Source of the DNA: Bacteroidales bacterium
GTDB lineage: Bacteria; Bacteroidota; Bacteroidia; Bacteroidales; UBA932
Length of the DNA: 61,512 nucleotides
Reading direction: 5' to 3'
Assembly (NCBI GenBank): GCA_017438975.1
Contig: JAFRUH010000030.1
Coordinates: forward strand, 1-61,512
The notes below the pieces were generated by a model, which saw only the letters and a program-made list of their open reading frames with translations, had not been told where the DNA came from and made no database searches. Of the stretch, positions 35,225-44,718 are shown in pieces (the stretch's first letter is position 1; every line of letters begins with the position of its first letter). The position numbers were made by a program, and so were the translations under genes.

Positions 35225-36076
35225 CTACAGCCGGCAGGGGAGAGCCTGCAGCTGATAAAGAAGGGTACGGGCGATGCGCTCGTGCCCTTTTGCATTGGGA
35301 TGGAGCCTGTCGGTATCGGGGTTGGCGAAGTACCGCGTATGCTCTTCGACCATGGGATTCAATCCGCACAGGGCGTTGAGGTCGATGACGGGGACGCTCC
35401 ATACGTTCGCCGTTTCCTTGATGGCTTCGACGTAATCGTGGACATACAGTCCCAGCCGGTTTGGATAGCATTCCGCCGGCTGGATGTTCTTCGGACCGAA
35501 GGTCGCAAAGGCACGGTGGATGGGGGTGAGGACCACGATCTGCTTTTCCGGGAAGGTCCGTTTCAGCAGGTCCATGGCGATGTTGATCCGTCCTCTCAGG
35601 GTGCTTCCGTCCATCGAGGGGGTCCGCTTCAGCTTTTCGAATTCCGCGGGCGGGTAGTTCAGGGCGGCCGTTACCTTTTCGGGCCCGATGTCGTACCATT
35701 CCCCCAGGGGGATGTCGGCGATGTAGTCGTTGGTCCCGATAAAGATCAGGATGGCGTCCAAGCCGTCCCCATGCTCTTCCTCAAGCCGGCGGGTCTGTTC
35801 GGGGATGTGGTCCCACTGCTTGCCGTTGACTCCGTAGACATACGGATGGATCCCCAGCCACTCCTGAAGATATCCCCAGTAATGGCTGTCCGCGATTCCG
35901 GTCCAGTCGTGATTCGCAGGAACCGGAGACGGATTCTTCGGGACGACCCCCGGATCGGTGATGGAATCGCCGAAGAAAGCGACCCGCGCCCCCTGCCAGG
36001 GGTGGGGGAACGCCTCTTGTGCCCGGGATAGGAGCGCAACGACGGAAAGAAGGAGGACAGAAAGGAGTCGTTTCAT
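35225..36076 (-). CDS. Secreted SGNH/GDSL hydrolase
   Basis: This is 283 aa with signal peptide (MKRLLSVLLLSVVALLSRAQ). The SGNH blocks are complete: block I VAFFGDSITD (Ser nucleophile), block III IFIGTNDYIA, and block V DTDRLHPNAKGH with the Asp and His. It is probably a carbohydrate acetyl-esterase or a related esterase acting on exported glycans. It converges on the GH105-DUF2264 gene (7 nt between stops), and its ATG overlaps the stop of the small DUF6440 gene by 4 bp, so those two are translationally coupled. Confidence 0.9.
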   Translation of the reverse strand: MKRLLSVLLLSVVALLSRAQEAFPHPWQGARVAFFGDSITDPGVVPKNPSPVPANHDWTGIADSHYWGYLQEWLGIHPYVYGVNGKQWDHIPEQTRRLEEEHGDGLDAILIFIGTNDYIADIPLGEWYDIGPEKVTAALNYPPAEFEKLKRTPSMDGSTLRGRINIAMDLLKRTFPEKQIVVLTPIHRAFATFGPKNIQPAECYPNRLGLYVHDYVEAIKETANVWSVPVIDLNALCGLNPMVEEHTRYFANPDTDRLHPNAKGHERIARTLLYQLQALPCRL

Positions 36077-36261
36077 TTCCTGTAACCGTCTTTCGTGACA
36101 ATCGGCTTTCCGTCGGAATCGAGGAGCGGCGTGAGACCACCCCCGTAACCACGGCAGACATACAAGTAATTAACTCCGGTTTCCTTGTCGATGATGATCA
36201 CCGCATCCGTCATCAGGCTGATGCCTTCTTTTTCTTTGATGTCAAATCTGTCTCTTCCCAT
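36073..36261 (-). CDS. DUF6440-family small protein
   Basis: This is a 62-aa soluble protein. The run MTDAVIIIDKETGVNYLYV, then GGGLTPLLDSDGKPIV, is the recognisable core of DUF6440, small proteins of unknown function in gut bacteria. It lies directly upstream of, and overlaps by 4 bp, the SGNH hydrolase gene. No signal peptide or metal motif is seen. Confidence 0.78.
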   Translation of the reverse strand: MGRDRFDIKEKEGISLMTDAVIIIDKETGVNYLYVCRGYGGGLTPLLDSDGKPIVTKDGYRK

Positions 36262-36311
36262 GATATGTATGATTCAATTCACAAGATACATAATATTTTC
36301 GATTATCTTCG

Positions 36312-36319
36312 TATCTTTA
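36312..36319 (+). promoter_or_regulatory. -7 box of the histidine-phosphatase operon
   Basis: TATCTTTA, about 25 nt before ATG 36345; no clear -33 box. Confidence 0.45.
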
Positions 36320-36344
36320 CCAGAAATGGTGATTCCTATCAGCG

Positions 36345-37694
36345 ATGAAAATGAAAATGAAACGAATACTTGCGGCGTTCCTGCTCCTCCTCGCGGTTGT
36401 CACGGTGGACGGCCTGGCCCTTTCCGCCCAGGAGCGCCCCGTCCCGGCCTTCGACCGGATCCTGCAGGAACCGCAGTACGCCTACCTCGAATATTATCTT
36501 TACAAAGCCCCCATAGAGCCTGCCGCCAAGCCGCCGAAGGGGTATAAGCCCGTATATATCAGCCACTACGGCCGTCACGGCGCCCGCTATAACTATAAGC
36601 AGGAGGGATATGACGATCTGAAGGCCTTTTTCGAGAAGGCCGTCGGTGCCGGCGTCCTCACCGCGGAAGGAAAGGCCCTGGCTCAGAAATACCTGGACGC
36701 GTACAAGTATTTCGACGGGCGTGCGGGCGACCTGACCCCGATCGGCTGGGAGGAACATTACGGCATCGGCCTCCGGATGTACCGGAACTATCGCCAGGTC
36801 TTCCGGAAGCACCCCGATCTGGATGCCCGGGCATCCACCATCCAGCGTTCCATCATGTCCATGGTGGCATGCTGCGACGCCTTGGAGGAGCAGGACTCCC
36901 GCATCCGGATCGCCAAGGAGACCAGCGAGTCGCTTATGGCCATCATGAACCCGCCGCACAGCACCCATCCTTTCAGCGAACTGATCCGGAGCGGTGAAAA
37001 GCCCTATGGAAAATCCTGGAGAAACGAGGTAAGGGAAATGAAAGCCAGGGATATCCGGGCAGACGAATACCTACCCCGCTTTTTTACGGACCTGGACTGG
37101 GTGGAGGCCAATTTCGGGAAAACCAATCTTGAGTTGGAACTGTATTTCCTGATGATCAGCACAGCCTGCACCGATGTCCCCGTATCCTTTGAGGGCCTTT
37201 TCTCGCCGGAAGAACTCTGCGGCCTGTGGGAATGGCGCAATTACCTCTACTACCAGCATTGGGGCCCCGGTGAAAACGGAACCAATCCGGCTTTCCTGAT
37301 TTCCTCCGTATTGCTCGACGATATCATGGACAGGGCCGACGAGGATCTCGCCTCGGGCCGGCTCGGAGCCCGGCTCCGCTTCGGACACGACACTCCCATC
37401 GCCATGATCCTGTGCCTGATGGGAGTCGACGGCTGGGCGACCCCGGTGGCGCATCCGTCGGACATCAAGTATGTTTACGATTTCACCAATGTCCCCATGG
37501 GCGCCAACCTGCAGTGGGTGTTCTACAGGAACTGCAAGGGAGACACCCTCGTCCGGATGATGCTCAACGAGCGCGACCTGCCCCTTCCCCTTCCGGGAGA
37601 TATGGCCCCGTACTATCGCTGGAGCGATTTCACGTCACATTACCGCTCCGTCACTTCCGCTGCCCGCGCCAGAATGGCTGACATGCTGAAATAG
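36345..37694 (+). CDS. Secreted histidine-type phosphatase (MINPP/branch 2-like)
   Basis: This is 449 aa. MKMKMKRILAAF gives three possible Met; a signal peptide ends near LSAQ (residue 28). YISHYGRHGARY is the phosphate-pocket RHG motif of the histidine acid phosphatase superfamily, and RFGHDTPIAMILCLMGV the C-terminal proton-donor HD motif (branch 2 uses HAE or HD). TIQRSIMSMVACCDALEE and the layout resemble bacterial multiple inositol-polyphosphate phosphatases. It should release phosphate from phytate-like or sugar-phosphate esters outside the cytosol. It heads an operon with a beta-barrel gene (11 nt) and an M20 amidohydrolase gene (12 nt). Confidence 0.86.
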   Translation: MKMKMKRILAAFLLLLAVVTVDGLALSAQERPVPAFDRILQEPQYAYLEYYLYKAPIEPAAKPPKGYKPVYISHYGRHGARYNYKQEGYDDLKAFFEKAVGAGVLTAEGKALAQKYLDAYKYFDGRAGDLTPIGWEEHYGIGLRMYRNYRQVFRKHPDLDARASTIQRSIMSMVACCDALEEQDSRIRIAKETSESLMAIMNPPHSTHPFSELIRSGEKPYGKSWRNEVREMKARDIRADEYLPRFFTDLDWVEANFGKTNLELELYFLMISTACTDVPVSFEGLFSPEELCGLWEWRNYLYYQHWGPGENGTNPAFLISSVLLDDIMDRADEDLASGRLGARLRFGHDTPIAMILCLMGVDGWATPVAHPSDIKYVYDFTNVPMGANLQWVFYRNCKGDTLVRMMLNERDLPLPLPGDMAPYYRWSDFTSHYRSVTSAARARMADMLK

Positions 37695-37705
37695 AGGAGT
37701 TTTCA

Positions 37706-38410
37706 ATGAAAAGAATCGTCATACTTGCGGTTGCGCTTTTCCTGTCTTCGGTCCTTTCCGCCCAGACTTTCTTCAAGTTGGGACCCGGATTCGATCCCGG
37801 CGAGGTCTGGCGTCTCCGTATCGGGGTGACGGGCGGGATGAATAGCAGTACGATCAGCAAGCCCTCGGAACCCTCGAGAAAGAGCCTTGGCGGAGGTCTG
37901 GAAGCGCTTCTTCCGTTCTCCTCGCATGTTTATGCGGATCTGAAAGCTCTTTATTCCCAGAAGGGATTCAAGTTCCATTTCGGCTCCATCGGTCGCGAGA
38001 ACTGCTCGCTCGAATATGTGGAAGTCCCCCTCCACGTCGGGTATCAGATTGGGGTCATGAACGGGGTCCGTCTCTTTGCCGACGCCGGTCCCTATCTGGC
38101 TTATGGTTTCTCCTATCACCACTCGGACTATTCCCGGTTATATGACGAAATCATCAGCCTGTATGAACAGCTCGGAGTGCCTTATCCTGAAGACGAGTTC
38201 CGGATCGACGAAGCGAAGGAACGGAGGAACTGGAATAAGCTGGACTTCGGACTGGGAGTAAATGCGGGGGTGGAACTGTTCCGCTACTGCCGGGTCTTCT
38301 TCGGTTATGGGAGAGGACTCAAGCCCATCTGGAAAGAAATCGCATATATCGATGCCGACAATACGACCGTCAACGTCAACATGCATGTCGGATTATCCGT
38401 TCTCTTCTGA
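37706..38410 (+). CDS. PorT-like outer-membrane beta-barrel protein
   Basis: This is 234 aa with signal peptide (MKRIVILAVALFLSSVLSAQ). The alternating strand pattern with LRIGVTGGMNSST, ADLKALYSQKGFKF, SLEYVEVPLHVGYQIG and VRLFADAGPYLAYGFS is typical of the OMP_b-brl_2/PorT-like group; the end VNMHVGLSVLF has the terminal Phe. A transport or assembly role cannot be told from sequence. It is the second gene of the phosphatase operon. Confidence 0.84.
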   Translation: MKRIVILAVALFLSSVLSAQTFFKLGPGFDPGEVWRLRIGVTGGMNSSTISKPSEPSRKSLGGGLEALLPFSSHVYADLKALYSQKGFKFHFGSIGRENCSLEYVEVPLHVGYQIGVMNGVRLFADAGPYLAYGFSYHHSDYSRLYDEIISLYEQLGVPYPEDEFRIDEAKERRNWNKLDFGLGVNAGVELFRYCRVFFGYGRGLKPIWKEIAYIDADNTTVNVNMHVGLSVLF

Positions 38411-38422
38411 ATAGTCATTTGA

Positions 38423-39889
38423 ATGAAAAAGACATTATCGCTCTGTATCGCTTTTCTCGTCCTCTCCATGATTCCGGTGATGGCGGGAAGGAAGGCCGAC
38501 AAGGAAAAGGAAAGGCTGGAAAAGCTGGGCCTGGAATGGCTGGACCGCCATTTCAAGGACTTTGATGCCCTGCAGAAGAAGATCCATGGATTCGCGGAGG
38601 TCGGGTACAAGGAATATCAGAGTTCCGAGGCCCTGGCTTCGCATCTGGAGGCGCAGGGATTCACCCTCGAACGCGGCGTGGCGGGCATCCCCACGGCTTT
38701 CGTCGCGACCTTCGGCAGCGGGAAGCCGGTAATCGGGCTGATGGCGGAGTACGACGCCCTTCCGGGGATGTCGCAGGATACCGTCGGCTACAAATGTCCC
38801 CGGACCGAAGGCGCTCCCGGACACGGCTGCGGCCACAATATACTCGGGACGGCGGCGGTAGCCGGAGCCGAAGCCATCGCCCGCTACCTGGCGGACGGCC
38901 ATCCGGGGACGGTCAAGCTCTTCGGCTGTCCCGCCGAGGAGGGCGGGGCCGGCAAAGCCTATATGATCATGGGCGGCTGTTTCGAAGGGACCGACCTGGT
39001 CCTGGACTGGCACCCTGCGACCGGTAATTTCGTGGACCTCAGTCCGGGACTGGCGAATGTTTCGGCGCGGTTCACCTTCCTCGGGAAACCCGCCCATGCG
39101 GCTGCGAATCCCTGGGACGGAAGATCGGCGCTTGACGCCGTGGAGGCATTCGACCATATGGTCAACCTGATGCGTGAACATATCCCGCCGGAATGTCGCA
39201 TCCATTATGTGATCACCCATGGCGGAGACGCTCCCAACGTGGTTCCGCAGAGAGCGGAGGTCTTCTATTATTTCCGCAGTCCGGATGCGGAGGTGCTTCG
39301 CGGCATCATCGACCGGGCGGTCAAGGCCGCCGAAGGCGCCGCCCTGGGGACGGGCACGAAGATGGAATACGAGTTGATCCACGGCAACTACGAGCGGCTC
39401 ATCAACCACCATCTAGCCGTAATCCTGCACCGGAACCTGATGCGGGTGGGCGGACTGAAGCTGGATGGACGGGAAATCTCCCTGCTGAAAGAGATCATGA
39501 AATCCTCGGGGACGCCCCCGGAGCAGTTCGAGAGTACGATTGAAAAGATGACGACGGTGGTTCCGGAACTTCTTCCGGCCACCCCCGGCGGGGCTTCCAG
39601 CGATGCGGGCAGCGTATCGCAGGTCGTTCCTCTGGCTAAACTGGATGTGGCGACCGGTCTCCAGGGCCTCCATACGTGGCAGATGGCGGCGGTGGCAGGC
39701 AGCACGATCGGAACCAAAAGCCTGATCAATGTGGCCAAGACCATGTACCTGACCGCCGTGCAGCTGTACAACAGTCCGGAGGATGTCGAGGCTGTCCGGC
39801 AGGAGTACGAGGCGGCCCGCGGAAAAGATTATAAATTCGAGCCCCTGATGGGCTGGCGGAAACCCCCGTTCGATTATCGAGACAGGTAG
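38423..39889 (+). CDS. M20 peptidase/amidohydrolase (AbgB-like)
   Basis: This is 488 aa with an N-terminal signal-like segment (MKKTLSLCIAFLVLSMIPVMAG). Metal-site blocks are AEYDALPG, TEGAPGHGCGHNILG, PAEEGGAGK and LDWHPATGN; the dimerisation lid starts KPAHAAANPWDGRSALDA. This is the AbgB branch of M20D amidohydrolases, which release p-aminobenzoate from its glutamate conjugate, though the export signal suggests an acyl-amino-acid or N-acyl-sugar type substrate in the periplasm. Last gene of the phosphatase operon. Confidence 0.88.
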   Translation: MKKTLSLCIAFLVLSMIPVMAGRKADKEKERLEKLGLEWLDRHFKDFDALQKKIHGFAEVGYKEYQSSEALASHLEAQGFTLERGVAGIPTAFVATFGSGKPVIGLMAEYDALPGMSQDTVGYKCPRTEGAPGHGCGHNILGTAAVAGAEAIARYLADGHPGTVKLFGCPAEEGGAGKAYMIMGGCFEGTDLVLDWHPATGNFVDLSPGLANVSARFTFLGKPAHAAANPWDGRSALDAVEAFDHMVNLMREHIPPECRIHYVITHGGDAPNVVPQRAEVFYYFRSPDAEVLRGIIDRAVKAAEGAALGTGTKMEYELIHGNYERLINHHLAVILHRNLMRVGGLKLDGREISLLKEIMKSSGTPPEQFESTIEKMTTVVPELLPATPGGASSDAGSVSQVVPLAKLDVATGLQGLHTWQMAAVAGSTIGTKSLINVAKTMYLTAVQLYNSPEDVEAVRQEYEAARGKDYKFEPLMGWRKPPFDYRDR

Positions 39890-39928
39890 TTGCCGCTACT
39901 CCCCGAAGGGGAGGGCGTTCATCTCGTT

Positions 39929-41344
39929 TCACCGGTCGGTGACCCGTCCCGGCTCCCTTCTTCCGGAACCCTTCCTGCCCGTAAGGTCGTCTCCCAGGTC
40001 CCCGCGCATTGTCTCGGCTATCTCCATGAGCCGGGATGCGGTTTCCGGATATTCCGCAACGACATTGTATCGTTCGCCCGGGTCGCGCCGGAGGTCGAAC
40101 ATCTGGGTTTCGGTTACTTCCCCGACTTCCAGCGCCCCCGGTTGTCCGTCCCTTCCCGGGGCGTGCATTCCGTAGGTGCGATGCTTGTGCGGAAAGACCA
40201 TCTTGAACCGTCCGTCCGTCACGGCTTCGAGATCGTTTTTGTTGAAATAATAAACGAAGGACTCTCTGGGGTTGGCCCCCTCCTCGCCCCGTATCAGGGG
40301 AAGGATGCTTACCCCGTCTATCTTCTTCCCGGGGAGGGGAGCGCCGGATATTTCTGCAAAGGTCGGCAGGAAGTCGATGTTGGATGCCAGTTTGTTGCAG
40401 ACGGTCCCGGCAGGGGTGACGTCCTTCCAGTACATGATGCAGGGGACCCTGTTCCCACCGTCGAAAGTCGTAGCTTTGCCCTCCCGGAGGCCGCCCGTAG
40501 ACCCGGCGTGATTGCCGTAATTCAGCCAGGGACCGTTGTCGCTCGTCAGGATAACCAGCGTGTTTTCCTCCAGTCCGAGTTCCTTCAGGGTTTTCCGGAT
40601 TTCTCCCAGGCTCCAGTCGATTTCCATCAGGACGTCTCCGTAGAGCCCCTGTTCGCTCTTCCCCTTGAACTTGTCCGATACGGCGAGAGGCACATGGGCC
40701 ATGTTATGGGCCAGATACAGGAAGAACGGCTTGTCGTGGTTCTTCCGGATGAAGTTGACGGAACGCTCGGTATAGTCCGTGGTCATGCTGTTCTGGTCAA
40801 GGTTGTATCCGATGATTTCATTGCCCTCGAAAGTGGGGAGGTCGGGGAAGTTGCGGCCCCTGCCCTGCTCGGGATGGAAGGGCCACATGTCATTGGAGTA
40901 CGGCAGTCCGTAATACTCGTCGAACCCGTTCTGAAGGGGAAGGAATTCCTTTTGGCAGCCGAGATGCCATTTCCCGAAGATCGCGGTGCTGTATCCCTTC
41001 TGTCGGAGGACCTCGCCGATCGTCATCTCATCCGCATGGATACCGTATCTGGCATTGGGACCGGGAGCCCCGTGAAACCCGATCCTGTTGGGATAGCATC
41101 CGGTCATCAGCCCGGCCCGGGATGCTCCGCTGATAGGCTGGCAGGCCAGGAAATGAGTGAACTGAACGCCTTCGGCGGCCATCCGGTCGATATTGGGCGT
41201 GGTGTATCCATAAGCACCGTTGTAGGAGAAATCACCATAGCCGACATCATCCAGGTTGATGAGGATGATATTGGTATAGTCCTTTGGATGGGAGCAGGCG
41301 GGAAGGACCGCGGCTGCGGCGAGTAGATAGGAGATTTTTTTCAT
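39929..41344 (-). CDS. Sulfatase, serine-type (arylsulfatase A-like)
   Basis: This is 471 aa from ATG 41342-41344, where a lipobox signal (LLAAAAVLPAC, Cys17) begins; an upstream in-frame extension covers the promoter and is not used. The core starts NIILINLDDVGYGDFS (metal Asp pair). The maturation motif is S-G-A-S-R (72-76) followed by AGLMTGCYPNR, so formylglycine is made from Ser72 by an anaerobic maturase. GKWHLGCQKEFLP, LTSDNGPWLNYG and GGNRVPCIMYWKD complete the active site. It acts on sulfate esters of an unknown glycan, is surface-anchored, and is divergent from the hexosaminidase gene. Confidence 0.93.
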   Translation of the reverse strand: MKKISYLLAAAAVLPACSHPKDYTNIILINLDDVGYGDFSYNGAYGYTTPNIDRMAAEGVQFTHFLACQPISGASRAGLMTGCYPNRIGFHGAPGPNARYGIHADEMTIGEVLRQKGYSTAIFGKWHLGCQKEFLPLQNGFDEYYGLPYSNDMWPFHPEQGRGRNFPDLPTFEGNEIIGYNLDQNSMTTDYTERSVNFIRKNHDKPFFLYLAHNMAHVPLAVSDKFKGKSEQGLYGDVLMEIDWSLGEIRKTLKELGLEENTLVILTSDNGPWLNYGNHAGSTGGLREGKATTFDGGNRVPCIMYWKDVTPAGTVCNKLASNIDFLPTFAEISGAPLPGKKIDGVSILPLIRGEEGANPRESFVYYFNKNDLEAVTDGRFKMVFPHKHRTYGMHAPGRDGQPGALEVGEVTETQMFDLRRDPGERYNVVAEYPETASRLMEIAETMRGDLGDDLTGRKGSGRREPGRVTDR

Positions 41345-41351
41345 AACGCTC

Positions 41352-41385
41352 CAAAGATATGAATAAAAAACAGATATAATCCCAA
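41352..41385 (-). promoter_or_regulatory. Promoter of the 39929-41344 sulfatase
   Basis: On the minus strand: TTG (41383-41385), 23 nt, TATCTTTG (41352-41359), then a 7-nt leader. Confidence 0.65.
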
Positions 41386-41392
41386 GATTTCG

Positions 41393-41400
41393 TATCTTTG
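41393..41400 (+). promoter_or_regulatory. -7 box of the hexosaminidase gene
   Basis: TATCTTTG with a 21-nt leader to ATG 41422; the region about 20 nt upstream is AT-rich without a clear TTG. Confidence 0.58.
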
Positions 41401-41421
41401 AGAACAATTAACCGTTGACAC

Positions 41422-43437
41422 ATGAAAAAATCCGTCCTCACCCTGCTCGCCTTCTGCGCTGCCCTGACGGTCTCCGTCTCCCTCGCCGCCCAGGCCGGCC
41501 CGGATGTCGTCATTCCGGCCGTATCGTCCTATACCCTCACCCCCGGCACTTTCGCGCCCGGGGAAATCTCACGGGACAACCCGGCCCTGACCTTCCGCAT
41601 CGGCGACCGCAAATTCCGTGACACCACGCCCGGCGCTTATACGCTGAGTATCAAACCCAAAGGCATTACAGTGCGGGCTGCTGACGAACGGGGTGCCTTC
41701 TACGCCCTCCAGACGCTCCGCCAGATGGCCGACGCCGGGAACGGCGTGCTCGCCTGCTGTGAGGTCACCGACCGGCCCCGCTACCCGCACCGCAGCCTGA
41801 TGTTCGACGTCGTGCGCCACTTCCGGAGCAAGGAGGCGGTCCTGCGCCAGCTGGACGCGATGGCCCTGGTGAAAATGAGCCGCATGCATTTCCATCTGAC
41901 GGACAACGAAGGATTCCGCATCCGCCTGGACTGCTGCCCGGATGTCGCGCCGAAAACCTCTTTCGGCGACGCGCGCTTCTTCCATGACATCCTCTCGACG
42001 ACCTATTCTTATACCCCCGCCGAAGAGCCGGAAGGCTATGTCACAGGAACTTACTATGACGATGGCAAGGTCTGCGGCGGCTATTACTCGAAAGACGACA
42101 TCCGCGAAATCCTCGCCTATGCCGCCGAGCGCCATATCGAAATCATTCCCGAAATCGAGATGCCCGGGCACAACCGCGCCCTGCTGAAGGCCCGCCCCGA
42201 ACTCTTCTGCACAGGCGACCGCCACACGCGAGACAACGTTGTCTGCGTCACTCAGGAAGAAACCTTCGCTTTCTTCGAGGCCGTGCTCAAAGAGGTCGCG
42301 GAACTCTTCCCTTCCGAGTACATCCATATCGGTGGCGACGAGGCCAGCAAGGATAATTGGAAGGCCTGCGACCGCTGCCGGGAGACCATGGCGCGGGAAG
42401 GACTCACCAGCGTCGACCAGCTCCAGAGCCGTTTCATCCGCCGCATCGAGAAGTCCCTGAACGCCATGGGAAAGAAACTGATCGGCTGGGATGAGATCCT
42501 CGAGGGAGGCCTGTCGGAGAACGCGACGGTCATGTCCTGGCGCGGCAGCGACGGCGGCGCCAAATCCGTCGCGATGGAACACGACGTCATCATGACGCCC
42601 AATACCTACTATTATTTCGACTACTGCCAGGATGCGCCCTACAAGGAGCCGCGTGCATTCAATGCCTGCCTGCCCCTGGATCGCGTCTATTCCTATGATC
42701 CCGAAAAGGACATCGCAGGCATCCTGGGCGATGCCTATACTCCCGAGCTCGCCAAGCACATCCTCGGCGTCCAGGCCAACCTCTGGACCGAATGCGTCAT
42801 CACGGACCCGCACTTCGAGTATATGCTCTGGCCGCGCGCCTTCGCAGTCGCGGAGACGGGATGGAGCGAGGCCCCGAAGGATTACGACCGCTTCCGCAGG
42901 AACAGCGAGCGGCTCTGCGGCAGGTTGCGTGCGATGGGCATCAACTGCTTCGACCTGTCCACCGAGGTCGGCGAACGGAAAGCGTCCCTTACGGAAATCC
43001 CCCGCCTGACGCGTGACGCGAAACTCTCCTTCCGCTTCAGCAATGGCAGCAGGCGGGACCATATCCCGCAGCTTACGGACGGGCATCTCGGCGGATGGAG
43101 CACCCGCGACTCGACCCAGTGGGTCTCAAGCGGCGGCGGGAAAGTGCAGATGATGCTGGACCTCGGGAAGGTGCAGCCGATCCATTACATCGGCGTGGAG
43201 ATGGCCGAATATCCCCTGCGTAAACGCTTCTTCCCCAAGAAGATGGAGATCGACGTCTCCCGGGACGGCGTGGAATTCACCCCCGTGGATATCGATATGA
43301 CCCAGTGGCCGGAAGGCCGGAAGGACTTCCAGATCGTCACGGTCGGAACCACCGTCTCCGGGGAGGCCCGGTACGTGCGCATCAAGATGGACCTGATCCG
43401 TTCCGGTGTCCACCTGAGCGAGGTTATCGTGAACTGA
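41422..43437 (+). CDS. GH20 beta-N-acetylhexosaminidase with C-terminal discoidin-like domain
   Basis: This is 671 aa with signal peptide (to LAAQ, residue 24). Residues about 27-120 form the GH20b domain and about 125-500 the TIM-barrel: MHFHLTDNEGFRI, IEIIPEIEMPGHNRALL and YIHIGGDEASKDNW (catalytic Asp-Glu pair, substrate-assisted mechanism), then LIGWDEILEGGL and VMSWRGSDGG, and VQANLWTECV. The last 130 residues are an F5/8 type C-like sandwich (HLGGWSTRDSTQWV, IHYIGVEMAEYP, ARYVRIKMDLIRSG), a glycan-binding tail. It removes terminal GlcNAc or GalNAc from host or dietary glycans, probably after the divergent sulfatase has acted. Confidence 0.95.
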   Translation: MKKSVLTLLAFCAALTVSVSLAAQAGPDVVIPAVSSYTLTPGTFAPGEISRDNPALTFRIGDRKFRDTTPGAYTLSIKPKGITVRAADERGAFYALQTLRQMADAGNGVLACCEVTDRPRYPHRSLMFDVVRHFRSKEAVLRQLDAMALVKMSRMHFHLTDNEGFRIRLDCCPDVAPKTSFGDARFFHDILSTTYSYTPAEEPEGYVTGTYYDDGKVCGGYYSKDDIREILAYAAERHIEIIPEIEMPGHNRALLKARPELFCTGDRHTRDNVVCVTQEETFAFFEAVLKEVAELFPSEYIHIGGDEASKDNWKACDRCRETMAREGLTSVDQLQSRFIRRIEKSLNAMGKKLIGWDEILEGGLSENATVMSWRGSDGGAKSVAMEHDVIMTPNTYYYFDYCQDAPYKEPRAFNACLPLDRVYSYDPEKDIAGILGDAYTPELAKHILGVQANLWTECVITDPHFEYMLWPRAFAVAETGWSEAPKDYDRFRRNSERLCGRLRAMGINCFDLSTEVGERKASLTEIPRLTRDAKLSFRFSNGSRRDHIPQLTDGHLGGWSTRDSTQWVSSGGGKVQMMLDLGKVQPIHYIGVEMAEYPLRKRFFPKKMEIDVSRDGVEFTPVDIDMTQWPEGRKDFQIVTVGTTVSGEARYVRIKMDLIRSGVHLSEVIVN

Positions 43438-43442
43438 TCCGG

Positions 43443-44417
43443 CTACTTGAGCACCTCGGTGACGGCGGCATAGATTTCGTCGCCGCGGAGACCGCGCTTC
43501 AGGATCGTCCCGTCCGGGGCGAAGAGGATGAGGTGCGGGATGGCATTCACCCCGTAGAGTTCCTTGGGGAGCCGCTGCCCGTCCAGGATCTGGTTCCAGG
43601 GCATGTCCAACTGTTTCAAGGCCTTTTCCGTATCGTCCCGCTTGTCGCTCACGGCGATGCTCACAACGTCGAAACGATCGCTCCGGAAAGCCTCCCAGGT
43701 TTTCTTGATATACGGCATTTCGGCCTTGCAGGGACCGCACCAGGAGGCCCAATGGTCCAGCAGGATATACTTGCCTTTTCCCACATAGTCGGATAGCCTT
43801 ACGTCCGTTCCGTCCGGATTGCCGCCTGGAACCAGATAATCCGTAAACATCAGTCCTTCGGCCGTTTTCTTCTGGACCATCAGGGACTGCCAGGCCGATC
43901 GGACCAGATAGAACTCCTGATTCCGGGGCGATACCTGCTCATACCGCTCCAGGAAAAGGTCTTTGTCCACATAGAAAAGGTCCTCCAGTGCCAAGGCGCC
44001 CACCAGGTTGTCCCGGTTGGAGAGAATCACGGAATCGGCCAGGGCCCTTTTCGCGTCCACCTGATCCCGGCTATATCCGTAGAAACGCCGGTGGAAATCC
44101 ATATAGGTATCTTCCAAGGGGGTGCCGGACGAGATGCGTTCATTGATATCCGTCTTCACCCGGCCCGGCTCCAGAATCAGGCGTACCCGCTGTTTTCCGT
44201 TTCCTACATATGCGTAAAACGGCTCAGAGGCGTTCCCTTCGAAAGAAAACCGGCCTCCCCGGACCGTCGTCTGTGCCAGCGTGTCCCCGGCATTCGTATC
44301 AATGAGCCATACGGGCGTACCGTCCTCGGCATCCCAAAAGCCGTCAATCTGATAATGTGTCTGTCCGCAGGACAGCACCGCCGCCGCAAACAACAGGATC
44401 GGGAATAATCTTTTCAT
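43443..44417 (-). CDS. TlpA-like lipoprotein with DUF4369 domain
   Basis: This is 324 aa from ATG 44415-44417, where the lipobox signal begins (ILLFAAAVLSC). The N-terminal part is the DUF4369 domain (QIDGFWDAEDGTPVWLIDTNAGDTLAQTTVRGGRFSFEGN). The C-terminal thioredoxin domain has YILLDHWASWCGPCKAEMPYI (CGPC near residue 224) and GVNAIPHLILFAPDG. This is the common Bacteroidetes envelope thiol-disulfide reductase. It converges on the hexosaminidase gene with 5 nt between stops. An upstream in-frame extension is excluded because it covers the promoter. Confidence 0.92.
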   Translation of the reverse strand: MKRLFPILLFAAAVLSCGQTHYQIDGFWDAEDGTPVWLIDTNAGDTLAQTTVRGGRFSFEGNASEPFYAYVGNGKQRVRLILEPGRVKTDINERISSGTPLEDTYMDFHRRFYGYSRDQVDAKRALADSVILSNRDNLVGALALEDLFYVDKDLFLERYEQVSPRNQEFYLVRSAWQSLMVQKKTAEGLMFTDYLVPGGNPDGTDVRLSDYVGKGKYILLDHWASWCGPCKAEMPYIKKTWEAFRSDRFDVVSIAVSDKRDDTEKALKQLDMPWNQILDGQRLPKELYGVNAIPHLILFAPDGTILKRGLRGDEIYAAVTEVLK

Positions 44418-44445
44418 ATGCTTTGCGATAAGGATGATTACTCTC

Positions 44446-44478
44446 CAAAAATATGAAATCTTGGCGACATATAAACAA
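44446..44478 (-). promoter_or_regulatory. Promoter of the 43443-44417 gene
   Basis: On the minus strand: TTG (44476-44478), 22 nt, TATTTTTG (44446-44453); leader about 22 nt. Confidence 0.68.
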
Positions 44479-44568
44479 AAAACCATCACAAAGGATTGTG
44501 ACGGGCATATAGAGAGTTTTGTCTGTGAGATTGAGCGTAGTCAATCAAGACATATGTCGGTGTTTTGA

Positions 44569-44584
44569 GTAGCGGGAGTGGGTC
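44569..44584. repeat. 16-bp direct repeat, copy 1 (att-like)
   Basis: GTAGCGGGAGTGGGTC, identical to 44719-44734. Read on the minus strand it matches the last bases of a tRNA (T-stem 3' side plus acceptor CCCGCT), a usual integration target. The 134 bp between the copies contain several strong hairpins (a 9-bp stem GTATTTGCC/GGCAAATAC and a 6-bp stem GTCGCC/GGCGAC). Confidence 0.6.
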
Positions 44585-44718
44585 CCTTTCATACGGGGGC
44601 AAATCCCCCGAGCCCCCTGCGGCCTTTTCGCCTTTCCGTATTTGCCTGTCGGCAAATACCCGGCCCGGCCGGTCGCCTGATGGCGACATCGTGCCCCACA
44701 CCCTTACTCACTTCGTTC